From Verrucomicrobiaceae bacterium (lineage in GTDB: Bacteria; Verrucomicrobiota; Verrucomicrobiia; Verrucomicrobiales; Verrucomicrobiaceae), in NCBI GenBank assembly GCA_947466075.1, contig CANIBP010000050.1:1-49975 (forward strand): 49,975 nucleotides of DNA, in the 5' to 3' direction. The notes under the pieces are model-generated. The model saw nothing but the letters and a program-made list of their open reading frames with translations, made no database searches and had not been told where the DNA came from. The translations under genes and the position numbers were made by a program. Positions 1-7,745 of this stretch are shown one piece after another. How positions within the stretch are numbered: position 1 is the stretch's first letter; each line of letters starts with the position of its first letter.

Positions 1-885
1 GTCATCGCGCACAATGCCATCGCCTTTTTCCATGACGGCATCGGCATTGACACGCACGGCTCGCCGGATGCCGACCCGGCTGATTGGGCCGTCGCCATCG
101 ACATCTACAACAACGACATCCACCTCAGCGCGGATGATTTCATCGAGGCCGACGGCGGCGTGCATAACATCCGCGTCTTTCGCAATCGCGGCGTGAATGC
201 CGCGCACGCCGGACTCAGCGGCCAGCCCATCTTCGGTGGACCGGCCTATTACTTCCGCAATGTGCTCTACAACATCGGACTGAACTCGCCCTTCAAGTTC
301 AACGCCCGCGCGGCCGGTCTGCTCGTCTATCACAACACCGCCATCGGCGACCTGCTCATGCCCGACCCGTTCAGCAACGCGCATTTCCGCAACAACCTGT
401 TCATCGGCTCCGACCGCCCCGGCAGACCGCTCGTCTCGATGATGAACGTCACCGCCTACTCGACCTACGACCACAACGGCTATCGCCCCAATCGCGGCAT
501 CGCAGCCAACTACCGCTGGGCCGCACCGCCGGACAGCCAGCTCCGCCACGACGCGCTGACCATGAAGGAACATGGCCGCGAGTTCCGCACGCTCGCCGAA
601 TGGTCACACGCAACGGGCCACGAGTCGCACGGCATCGAACTCGACTACGATGCTTTCACCAATCTCGCCGCTCCCGACCCCGACCCGATGAAAATCTCAC
701 ACGCCACCGACCTGAACTTCGCGTTGCGGCCCGGCCGCAAAGCCGTGGATGCCGGCACCCTCCTCCCGACCATCAACGACGACTTCACCGGCAACGCGCC
801 CGACCTCGGTGCCCTCGAACTCGGCCAGCCCGCGCCCGTCTATGGCCCGCGCTGGCTGAAGCCCGGAGACATTTTTTGCCGCTGA
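1..885 (+). CDS. Exported right-handed parallel beta-helix protein, C-terminal part (5' end outside window)
   Basis: The reading frame is open from base 1 and ends at TGA 883-885, so the start lies outside the window. The roughly 294 visible residues contain short repeats typical of pectate-lyase-like beta-helices, for example NDIHLSADDFIEADGG, NIRVFRNRGVNA and FRNNLFIGS. They end with the usual VDAGTLLPTINDDFTGNAPDLGALE tail pattern (VDAG, D-F-x-G, P-D-x-G-A-x-E) of these secreted proteins. Family members bind or cleave acidic polysaccharides, but I see no catalytic residues I can assign. The protein is presumably exported, though the signal peptide is not visible. It is followed 4 bp later by an SDR gene and so probably sits in the same transcript. 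A decayed gene at 48227 carries the N-terminal half of the same kind of protein. Confidence 0.72.
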   Translation, partial: VIAHNAIAFFHDGIGIDTHGSPDADPADWAVAIDIYNNDIHLSADDFIEADGGVHNIRVFRNRGVNAAHAGLSGQPIFGGPAYYFRNVLYNIGLNSPFKFNARAAGLLVYHNTAIGDLLMPDPFSNAHFRNNLFIGSDRPGRPLVSMMNVTAYSTYDHNGYRPNRGIAANYRWAAPPDSQLRHDALTMKEHGREFRTLAEWSHATGHESHGIELDYDAFTNLAAPDPDPMKISHATDLNFALRPGRKAVDAGTLLPTINDDFTGNAPDLGALELGQPAPVYGPRWLKPGDIFCR

Positions 886-889
886 TTCC

Positions 890-1684
890 ATGAAGACCGC
901 CACGACAACGCCACTGCCAGGCATCAAACTCTTCGACCTCACCGGACGCACCGCACTCATCACCGGCGGCTCGAAAGGGCTCGGCCTTGCGATGGCAGCG
1001 GGCCTCGCCTCAGCGGGTGCGGACGTGATGCTCGTGAGCCGCCACGCTGATGAAGCACAAGCTGCCGCTGCGACCCTCGTGCGCGATTTTGGCCACACAG
1101 CCATCGGCCACGCTTCCGATGTGACATCGCCTGAGCAGGTGGATGCGATGCTCGCCGCCGCCGAGCGCGCGCTGGGCAAGGTGGACATCCTCATCAACAG
1201 CGCGGGCATCAACATTCGCGGCCCCATCGCGGAACTCACGCCGGAGCAGTTCGCGCAGGTGATGAACGTGAACGTCACCGGCACCTGGCTCGCCTGCCGC
1301 GCGGTGCTACCGGGAATGCACGCGCGCAAATGGGGCCGCATCATCAACCTCGCCAGCGCGCTCGGACTCGTGGGCCTCGCGCAGCGGACGCCTTACACCG
1401 CGAGCAAGGGGGCTGTCGTGCAGTTGACGCGCTCGCTCGCACTCGAAACCGCTGCCGCCGGTATCACCGTCAACGCCATCTGCCCCGGTCCGTTTCTGAC
1501 CGAGATGAACGAAGCCATCGCACACACAGCGGAATTCCAGCAGTCGCTCGTCGGTGCCACCGCCATGAAACGCCTGGGACGCCTCGACGAAATCCAAGGT
1601 GCCGCGCTCTATCTCGCCAGCGATGCCGCCAGTTACGTCACCGGCGCGATGCTCGCCGTGGACGGTGGCTGGACCGCGCAATGA
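890..1684 (+). CDS. SDR-family NAD(P)-dependent oxidoreductase (gluconate 5-dehydrogenase / KduD-like), copy 1
   Basis: A 264-residue classical short-chain dehydrogenase. The cofactor loop TGGSKGLG is at residues 25-32, the NSAG motif is in the middle, the catalytic Y169-x-x-x-K173 lies in YTASK, and the C-terminus ends VDGGWTAQ. The N-terminal FDLTGRTALITGG and the CPGPFLTEMN segment resemble gluconate 5-dehydrogenase and 2-keto-3-deoxygluconate 5-dehydrogenase types. The likely role is cytoplasmic interconversion of a keto and a hydroxy sugar acid. The start ATG lies 4 bp after the previous stop. A very similar paralogue, nearly collinear along its whole length, is at 37018. The substrate cannot be read from sequence; SDR specificity is hard to predict. 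The stop overlaps an in-frame ATG of the next gene at 1681. Confidence 0.88.
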   Translation: MKTATTTPLPGIKLFDLTGRTALITGGSKGLGLAMAAGLASAGADVMLVSRHADEAQAAAATLVRDFGHTAIGHASDVTSPEQVDAMLAAAERALGKVDILINSAGINIRGPIAELTPEQFAQVMNVNVTGTWLACRAVLPGMHARKWGRIINLASALGLVGLAQRTPYTASKGAVVQLTRSLALETAAAGITVNAICPGPFLTEMNEAIAHTAEFQQSLVGATAMKRLGRLDEIQGAALYLASDAASYVTGAMLAVDGGWTAQ

Positions 1685-1707
1685 TTCTCAACATCCCCCT
1701 GAACACC

Positions 1708-2688
1708 ATGAAGACCAATCCACTTCTCCTATGGGCGCTCGCCGCCATCACCCTGCACGCGGCTTTCCCCGGCAAAGCGGCGGAAACGTATCTCGTCGTC
1801 GGAGCGGGCGGGCAGCGGATGTTTGCCAGCGACGGACTCGCTTGGGAGAAACACACTTCCTGGGGCATTCCGGGGCACGACCAGAACGATTTGAATGTCG
1901 CCACGTTCTTCAAAGGCGCGGCGTTTGTCGGCGGCGGATATTCCACGGCCCGGCTTACGGCCACGCGCGATGGCGCGACGTGGAGCGAAGGCGCCCTGCC
2001 CAAAGGCGGCCCCATCTTCGGTCTCGAAGTGCTGGGCGACACGCTCTACGCAATCACCTTGCGCGGCCATGTTTTCAAGACCACCGATGGCGAGAACTTC
2101 ACGCCAGTGGGCGAGGCCCAGATGCCGACAAAGACGCATTGGATTCGCAGCACCGCAGCTGGCAACGGCATCATCGTCGGCTCGGGCGATTTCGGTCCCG
2201 CGCTGGCGTTCGACCCGAAAACGGGAAAAATCACCATCACGCAAATGGCCGGGCAGACGGAAAAAAAGGCCACCTTGCGACGCGTCGCGTTTGGTGGCGG
2301 CATGTTTGTCGTCGGCGGGCAGGACGGCCTCCTCGCAGCCAGCAAGGATGGTGTGACCTGGCAGAACAACGAAGCGCACCCGGAGCGCGGTGACATCGCC
2401 TCGGTGGTGTGGACGGGCAAACAATTCGTGGCGTCATCCGCGAACGGCACTTTGCTTTCCACTGATGGGGTGACGTGGCAGCCCTCCGCCGAGAAAGTGC
2501 CACGGGTGCTCCGGCGCGTGGGTGCGTGGATTTACGGCTGGTCGTGGCCGCCGTATCAGATTCAGCGCAGCAAGGATGGTCTGCGCTGGGAGCCGGTGCC
2601 GAACGAAAAGAAGCACGGTGCGCACAACATCGCCTTTGGTGACCTCGCGGGGGCAGGCGCACCACCGAAGCTGCCGCAGAAGAAGTAG
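1708..2688 (+). CDS. Secreted Asp-box (BNR-like) beta-propeller protein
   Basis: A 326-residue exported protein. Residues 1-25 form a signal peptide (MKTNPLLLW, hydrophobic core, cut near GKAAE). The mature part carries about six Asp-box-like repeats of the form S/T-x-D-G-x-x-W: SDGLAWEK, TRDGATWSE, TTDGENFTP, SKDGVTWQN, STDGVTWQP and SKDGLRWEP. This indicates a six- or seven-bladed propeller like sialidase/BNR or HCF136-type folds, but no sialidase catalytic arginine triad is evident. I chose ATG 1708 because it begins directly with the signal peptide; an upstream in-frame ATG at 1681 overlaps the preceding stop. It stands just before a PSD cytochrome gene, as does the related propeller at 20286, which suggests a shared role in the exported module. 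Confidence 0.8.
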   Translation: MKTNPLLLWALAAITLHAAFPGKAAETYLVVGAGGQRMFASDGLAWEKHTSWGIPGHDQNDLNVATFFKGAAFVGGGYSTARLTATRDGATWSEGALPKGGPIFGLEVLGDTLYAITLRGHVFKTTDGENFTPVGEAQMPTKTHWIRSTAAGNGIIVGSGDFGPALAFDPKTGKITITQMAGQTEKKATLRRVAFGGGMFVVGGQDGLLAASKDGVTWQNNEAHPERGDIASVVWTGKQFVASSANGTLLSTDGVTWQPSAEKVPRVLRRVGAWIYGWSWPPYQIQRSKDGLRWEPVPNEKKHGAHNIAFGDLAGAGAPPKLPQKK

Positions 2689-2741
2689 GCCATTGAGCAG
2701 GACGTAAACACCAAACCTCTGAGCACCCAACCCAACAGCCA

Positions 2742-5150
2742 ATGGAAAACGCTCCCCAGCACACCTCTGCGTCCGTCCAAACTCTGCGGTTGCTCCTGCT
2801 TTCCCTGCTCGCGCTCACCGCCAGCTTGTCAAAGGCTGCGGACAGCCAGCCGTTCCTCGAGCAGCATTGCTACGACTGCCACGACGCGGAAACGAAGAAG
2901 GGCGGTCTCGACCTTGCAACGCTCCAGACGGACTTCGCCAATCCCAAAGTCTTCGCGGCCTGGGTGCGCGTGCATGACCGCGTGGCGGCGGGCGAGATGC
3001 CGCCGCCGAAACGCCAGCAGCGGCCCGACGCGCAGGTGGTGAAGGCGTTCACCGATGCGCTCGAGGGCCAGCTCCACGATTTCGTCGCCGCGCGCCAGTC
3101 CGCGACGGGCCGGGTCGTGGCGCGCAGACTGACGCGGGAGGAATACGAGCGCACGCTGCACGAGTTGCTCGGCGTCCGCATCCCGCTGGCTGAATTGCTG
3201 CCGGAGGATGTGAAGACGGGCGGGTTCCACCGCATCGCTGATGGGCAGCCGCTTTCGCCGGTGCTGCTGGAGCGTTATCTCGAGGCGGCGGACGCGGCGT
3301 TGGAGACGGCCTTTGACCTCGCGCTGCATCCGCCTGAGCCGTCTTCGCGGAGCTTCGACGTGGCGGCGCTCGCGCAATCGAGTCCGTGGTTTTACGGCGG
3401 GCCGCCGGATGCGCGCGAAGGTTACGCGGCCATCTGGAATTATTTCGTGGCGGACCAGGGTGGTGGGAAATTTTACGGACGCCTGCCCGCGACCACGGTC
3501 CGTGAGACGGGCTGGCAGCGCATCACCCTCCGCGCCCGCGCGCTGCATCCGCGTGAGGGCCATGTCTGGGCCGCGCTGCATGGCGGCGGCTGCGATACGG
3601 CCACGCCGCAGTTGCACTGGATTGGCTGGCTCGACGCCACGCCGGAGCCGCGGCAGTTCGTCTTTGAAGCCTGGATGCATCGCGGCGACATGCTGCGGCT
3701 GCGCCCGGTGGACAACACCTCCGCGTGGAAGGGCCGCGTGCGCGAGGGCGACCGGCTGGTGCTCCCCGGCGGACGCACGCCGGAAGACGCGAGCATCCCC
3801 GGCGTCGCGGTCGAGTGGCTGCGCGTGGAGCGGTTGGCGGACGGACTCCCGGCGGAGGAAGTGCGCCGCCGGTTGTTCGGAGCTTCGGGCGTCGCGCCGG
3901 GCGATGAGCCTTCGCTCGAAGCACTCGTGCGCGACTTCGCGGAATGCGCCTTCCGGCGTCCGGTGGTGGGCGCCGACCTCGCGCCGCAGCTCGCGCTGGC
4001 CCGCGAGGCCTTGCGCTCGGGCGAGAGCGCCACGGCGGCGCTGCGCACCGCGTATCTCGGCATCCTCACCTCGCCGCGCTTCATTTTCCTCCAGGAAAAA
4101 ATCGGCGCGCTCGACGACCACGCGCTCGCTGCGCGGCTCAGCTACTTCCTGTGGAGCCTGCCGCCGGATGCGGAGTTGAGCCGGCTCGCCGCCGCGAGCC
4201 GCTTGCGCGAGCCGGAAGTGCTGCGCGCCCAGACCGACCGTCTGCTCGACGACCCGCGCTCGCGGAATTTCATCGAGAGCTTCACCGCGCAATGGCTCGA
4301 CCTCGACAAGATTGATTTCACCGCGCCTGACGCCGTGCTGTATCCCGAGTTCGATGAAATCCTGAAGCATTCGATGCTCGGCGAGACGCGCGCCTTTTTC
4401 CGCGAACTCCTCGCGCACGACTTGAGCACGGCGCATCTCGTGCGCTCGGATTTCACGATGCTGAATGGGCGGCTGGCCAGACACTACGGCCTCCCCGGCC
4501 CGGGCGGGCTGGCCTTCGAGCGCGTCGCGCTGCCCGCCGCCTCGATGCGTGGCGGCCTCGTCACGCAGGGCAGTGTGCTCAAAGTCACGGCGAACGGCAC
4601 CACCACTTCGCCCGTGCTGCGCGGCGTGTGGCTGCTGGAGCGCATCCTCGGCCAGCACGTCCCGCCGCCGCCCGCCGATGTGCCCGCCGTGGAGCCGGAC
4701 ATTCGCGGCGCGAAAACCATCCGCGAACAACTCGACGCGCATCGTCACATGGAAAGCTGCGCCGCGTGCCATCGCCACATCGACCCGCCGGGCTTTGCGC
4801 TGGAGAGCTTCGACCCCATCGGTGGCTCGCGCGCCCACTACCGCAAAGTGACCGGCGAAGGCCGCAAGACGAAGTGGGTGGACGGCCTGGCTGTGGACGC
4901 CAGCGGCACCACTGCGGGCGGCGCGGCGTTCCGCGACATCCGCGAGTTTCGCGCCGCGCTGCTGGAGAAGCCGGAGCAAATCACCCGCGCCCTCGCGGAA
5001 CAACTCATCGCCTACGCCACGGGCGCGGGCATCAGCTTCGCCGACCGCCGCGAGGTGGCGCGCATCACCGCGCAAGTATCCGGTCAGGGTCACGGCGTCC
5101 GTTCGTTGATTCATGCGGTCGTGCAATCCGCGCTTTTCCAAAACAAGTGA
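2742..5150 (+). CDS. PSD/PSCyt multidomain c-type cytochrome (DUF1592 family), pair A
   Basis: An 802-residue exported protein. The order is signal sequence, N-terminal cytochrome-like PSCyt1 with heme motif C43-x-x-C46-H47, DUF1587/PSD3 (about 125-195, RRLTREEYERT), a beta-sandwich-like insert (about 200-370), DUF1595/PSD5 (FAECAFRRP), DUF1592/PSD4 (ARLSYFLWS), DUF1588/PSCyt3 with a second heme motif C673-x-x-C676-H677 followed by IDPPGFALESFD, and C-terminal DUF1585/PSD2. The family is abundant in Planctomycetota and Verrucomicrobiota and its reaction is unknown; electron transfer is inferred from the two CxxCH motifs. Its DUF1552 partner starts 4 bp downstream. The start is uncertain because the first 17 codons overlap a dispersed repeat (2764-2791); TTG 2790 would also give a good signal peptide. 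Confidence 0.88.
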   Translation: MENAPQHTSASVQTLRLLLLSLLALTASLSKAADSQPFLEQHCYDCHDAETKKGGLDLATLQTDFANPKVFAAWVRVHDRVAAGEMPPPKRQQRPDAQVVKAFTDALEGQLHDFVAARQSATGRVVARRLTREEYERTLHELLGVRIPLAELLPEDVKTGGFHRIADGQPLSPVLLERYLEAADAALETAFDLALHPPEPSSRSFDVAALAQSSPWFYGGPPDAREGYAAIWNYFVADQGGGKFYGRLPATTVRETGWQRITLRARALHPREGHVWAALHGGGCDTATPQLHWIGWLDATPEPRQFVFEAWMHRGDMLRLRPVDNTSAWKGRVREGDRLVLPGGRTPEDASIPGVAVEWLRVERLADGLPAEEVRRRLFGASGVAPGDEPSLEALVRDFAECAFRRPVVGADLAPQLALAREALRSGESATAALRTAYLGILTSPRFIFLQEKIGALDDHALAARLSYFLWSLPPDAELSRLAAASRLREPEVLRAQTDRLLDDPRSRNFIESFTAQWLDLDKIDFTAPDAVLYPEFDEILKHSMLGETRAFFRELLAHDLSTAHLVRSDFTMLNGRLARHYGLPGPGGLAFERVALPAASMRGGLVTQGSVLKVTANGTTTSPVLRGVWLLERILGQHVPPPPADVPAVEPDIRGAKTIREQLDAHRHMESCAACHRHIDPPGFALESFDPIGGSRAHYRKVTGEGRKTKWVDGLAVDASGTTAGGAAFRDIREFRAALLEKPEQITRALAEQLIAYATGAGISFADRREVARITAQVSGQGHGVRSLIHAVVQSALFQNK
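2764..2791 (+). repeat. Dispersed repeat copy 1 (also at 35511-35538)
   Basis: A 28-bp block that begins CCTCTGCGTCCGTCC and ends CTCTGCGGTT. It matches 35511-35538 at 25 of 28 positions, with three consecutive differing bases in the middle. Here it falls inside the predicted signal-peptide region of the cytochrome gene; the other copy is intergenic. Confidence 0.7.
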
Positions 5151-5154
5151 CACC

Positions 5155-6444
5155 ATGAAGCCCTTCCATTTTACCACGCGCCGCGCACTTCCCCGCCGCG
5201 CCTTCCTGCGCGGCCTCGGCGTCACGCTCACACTGCCGTGGCTGGAGGCGATGCGGCCCGCTTTTGCCGCGGCCGACAAATCCGCGCCGCGCCGCTTCGT
5301 CAGCGTCGTTCACGGCCTCGGCTTTCACGCGCCGGATTTCATCCCCGCGCAGACCGGCCTGGACTACGAGGCGCCGCTGTATCTGCGGACGCTGGCGGAT
5401 TTGCGCGCGCGCTTCACCGTCCTCTCCGGCCTCTCGCATCCCGAAGTCGGCGGCGGCCACAACTCGGAGTCCAGCTTCCTCACCGCCGCGCCTTACAGCG
5501 GCACGGCGGCGTATCGCAACACGCAATCGCTCGACCAGCTCATGGCGGAACGCCTCGGCGCGGAGACGCGCTTCGCCTCGCTCGTGCTCTCGGCGAATCA
5601 CCTCGCCACCAGCTACACGCCGAGTGGTGCGATGATTCCGCCGGAGCAGTCGCCGTCGAAACTGTTCGCCAAACTTTTCGTCACCGGCACGGCGGACGAG
5701 CAGCGCGCCCAGCTCCGCCGCGCGCGGGCGGGGCGCAGCGTGCTCGATGCCGTGGCGGAGGACACCCGCCGCCTCCAGCGCGACCTCGGCCCCGGCGACC
5801 GCGATAAACTCGAGGCCTGGCTCACCAATGTCCGCGCCGTCGAGCAGCGCCTCGCCACCGGCGAAAGCTGGGCCGCGAAACCGAAACCGCACGTCGGCGT
5901 GCCGCCCCCGCGCGACATTGCGGACGTGGCCGACCTCGCCGGGCGCGAGCGCGCGATGCTCGAAGTCATGGCGCTCGCCTTGCAGACGGATTCCACGCGC
6001 TTCATCACGCTGCATCTCCAGGGCGGCGCCGGCGTGCCGCCCATTCCCGGCGTGGCCGAGGGCCATCACAACCTCAGCCATCACGGCCTCGACGACGGCA
6101 AAATCGCGCAACTCCGGCTCATCGAAGCCGCGCTCATCGCCGCCGTCGGCGATTTCCTCCGCCGCCTGCGCGACACCGCCGAGGGCGGCGTGAGCGTGCT
6201 CGACCACACCACTGTGCTGCTCGGGAGCAATCTCGGCAACGCCAGCAATCACGACACGAAAAACCTGCCCATCCTCGTGGCCGGCGGCGGCTTCAAACAC
6301 GCCGGCCACCTCGCCTTCGACCGCGCCCGCAACGAGCCGCTGGCGAATCTCTACGTCAGCATCCTCCAGCGGACGGGCCTGGAGCAGCAGCGCTTTGCCA
6401 GCAGCACCGGCACGCTGCGCGGGCTCGCGGCGGGCTCACTTTGA
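5155..6444 (+). CDS. Tat-exported DUF1552 (HXXSHH) protein, pair A
   Basis: A 429-residue protein starting at ATG 5155, 4 bp after the cytochrome stop. The N-terminus carries a twin-arginine signal (RRAFLRG, then LTLPWLEAM and an AFA cut site). The hallmark HXXSHH motif is H305-N-L-S-H-H310, and the C-terminal part has the LDHTTVLLGSNLGN...HDTKNLPILVAGG pattern. DUF1552 proteins resemble DUF1501 proteins and are thought to have an alkaline-phosphatase/sulfatase-like fold; no enzymatic activity is known to me. Tat export implies folding, probably with a cofactor or metal, before translocation. The fixed pairing with a PSD cytochrome, seen four times here, suggests that the two form one exported complex. 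Confidence 0.9.
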   Translation: MKPFHFTTRRALPRRAFLRGLGVTLTLPWLEAMRPAFAAADKSAPRRFVSVVHGLGFHAPDFIPAQTGLDYEAPLYLRTLADLRARFTVLSGLSHPEVGGGHNSESSFLTAAPYSGTAAYRNTQSLDQLMAERLGAETRFASLVLSANHLATSYTPSGAMIPPEQSPSKLFAKLFVTGTADEQRAQLRRARAGRSVLDAVAEDTRRLQRDLGPGDRDKLEAWLTNVRAVEQRLATGESWAAKPKPHVGVPPPRDIADVADLAGRERAMLEVMALALQTDSTRFITLHLQGGAGVPPIPGVAEGHHNLSHHGLDDGKIAQLRLIEAALIAAVGDFLRRLRDTAEGGVSVLDHTTVLLGSNLGNASNHDTKNLPILVAGGGFKHAGHLAFDRARNEPLANLYVSILQRTGLEQQRFASSTGTLRGLAAGSL

Positions 6445-6473
6445 GACATTCCCAACGACCACACTCTCTGACT

Positions 6474-6548
6474 ATGAAAACACTCCATCGACCATCCTCA
6501 TGGGTGCTCAACCTGCGTGACGGCAGCGTGGCCGTCATCGGCCAGTAG
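6474..6548 (+). CDS. Possible 24-residue mini-ORF, or gene scar
   Basis: ATG 6474 opens a 24-codon frame ending at TAG 6546-6548 (MKTLHRPSSWVLNL...AVIGQ). It lies in the 140-bp gap between the DUF1552 gene and the Fe-alcohol dehydrogenase gene. I recognise no family. It could be a leader peptide, or a start codon joined to the tail of a deleted gene. Apart from this, I see nothing in 6445-6584: no convincing promoter and no terminator hairpin. Confidence 0.2.
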   Translation: MKTLHRPSSWVLNLRDGSVAVIGQ

Positions 6549-6584
6549 CCATTCCAAGTTCACCACCTCATAGCCAACATCTTC

Positions 6585-7745
6585 ATGAACGCACCTCTTT
6601 CCTCCTTTGAAAATCATCTGCCTCGCCGGGTCATCACCGGACGCGGCGCGAGCGAATCGCTGTCGGGACTCTGTCAGGCCAACGCATGGCAGCGGGTCTT
6701 CCTCGTCAGCGACGCGGGTGTGGCGGGTGCGGGGCTGACGCAGAAGGTTTCGCAACCTTTGCTCGATGCGCACCTGCTCGCGGATGCTTTCGCCGAGGTG
6801 CCGCCGGAGCCGCCGATTGATGTGGTGGACACCATCGCGGAGCGCATTAAGGCCAGCGGCGCGGATGTCGTCATCGCGCTCGGCGGCGGCAGTGTGATGG
6901 ATGCGGCCAAGGTGGCGGCGCTGTGTGCGCGGCATGGGAAGACGGCGCGCGAGTTCCTCGGCATTCGGAAAGCGGGCGCACGCGGGTTGCCGACCGTGCT
7001 CATTCCCACCACGGCAGGCACCGGCTCGGAGGCGACGTTTGTGGCCATCCTCACGGACGCGGCGACGGGAAACAAAGTCGGCGTCGTGGACCCGTGCATC
7101 CTCGCGGACATCGCCATCGTGGACCCCGCGCTCACGGATGGACTGCCTGCGCACGTGACCGCCGCCGCGGGCATGGATGCGCTGGTTCACGCGGTGGAAG
7201 CGTTCATCGCGAAGAATGCGACGCCCATCGCGCGCGGCCTCGCGCTGGAGGCGGCGCGGCACATCGGGCGTTCGCTGGAGGTCGTGTGTCGCGAGCCACA
7301 AAACACCGCCGCGCGCGATGGCATGGCCATAGGCTCGCATCTCGCGGGCATGGCCTTCGCGAATGCCTCGTGCTGCGCGGTGCATGCGCTGGCGCTCCCG
7401 CTCGGCGGTCGCTTTCACATCGCGCATGGCGTCATCACCGGCTGTTTTGCGGGCGAAATGATGCGACACAATGCGCCCGTGTGCGCGGCGGATTTCGCGG
7501 AGTTCAGCGCGGCGCTCGGCTGGGGCGCGCTGTCGCCGGATGCGTTCGCAGACAAGCTGGACGCTATCGCGGACAACATCGGTCTTCGCGTCGCTTTGCG
7601 AAAAACAATCGTGCCTGCCGATGTCATCCCCGCCATGGCCGCCGATGCCGTGGCGAACCGCCGCCTCATGGACCCGAACCCACGCGAGGTCAGCGTTGAA
7701 GATGCGGCACGCATTTATCAAACAGTTCTTACCATCTCCGCATGA
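6585..7745 (+). CDS. Iron-containing alcohol dehydrogenase (FucO-like, group III)
   Basis: A 386-residue cytoplasmic dehydrogenase. The NAD-binding GGGSVMDAAK is at 101-109 and the nearby PTTAGTGSEAT at about 141-151 is typical of the family. The metal ligands are D198, H202, H267 and H281, with spacing very close to E. coli lactaldehyde reductase FucO. The family reduces or oxidises short aldehydes and alcohols, for example lactaldehyde to 1,2-propanediol. It is the first gene of a six-gene run with 4-bp ATGA overlaps at several junctions, so it is probably translationally coupled to the leuB-like gene. With the aldehyde dehydrogenase two genes later, it would suit disposal of an aldehyde made from a deoxysugar. 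The lactaldehyde link is inference. Confidence 0.9.
   Translation: MNAPLSSFENHLPRRVITGRGASESLSGLCQANAWQRVFLVSDAGVAGAGLTQKVSQPLLDAHLLADAFAEVPPEPPIDVVDTIAERIKASGADVVIALGGGSVMDAAKVAALCARHGKTAREFLGIRKAGARGLPTVLIPTTAGTGSEATFVAILTDAATGNKVGVVDPCILADIAIVDPALTDGLPAHVTAAAGMDALVHAVEAFIAKNATPIARGLALEAARHIGRSLEVVCREPQNTAARDGMAIGSHLAGMAFANASCCAVHALALPLGGRFHIAHGVITGCFAGEMMRHNAPVCAADFAEFSAALGWGALSPDAFADKLDAIADNIGLRVALRKTIVPADVIPAMAADAVANRRLMDPNPREVSVEDAARIYQTVLTISA

Noticed and set aside
2829..5279. Long open frame on the minus strand (816 codons) opposite the pair A cytochrome
   Set aside because: It is a shadow of a GC-rich gene. Its translation is Arg/Ala/Glu-rich with no family signature, while the + strand has clear heme motifs and domains.
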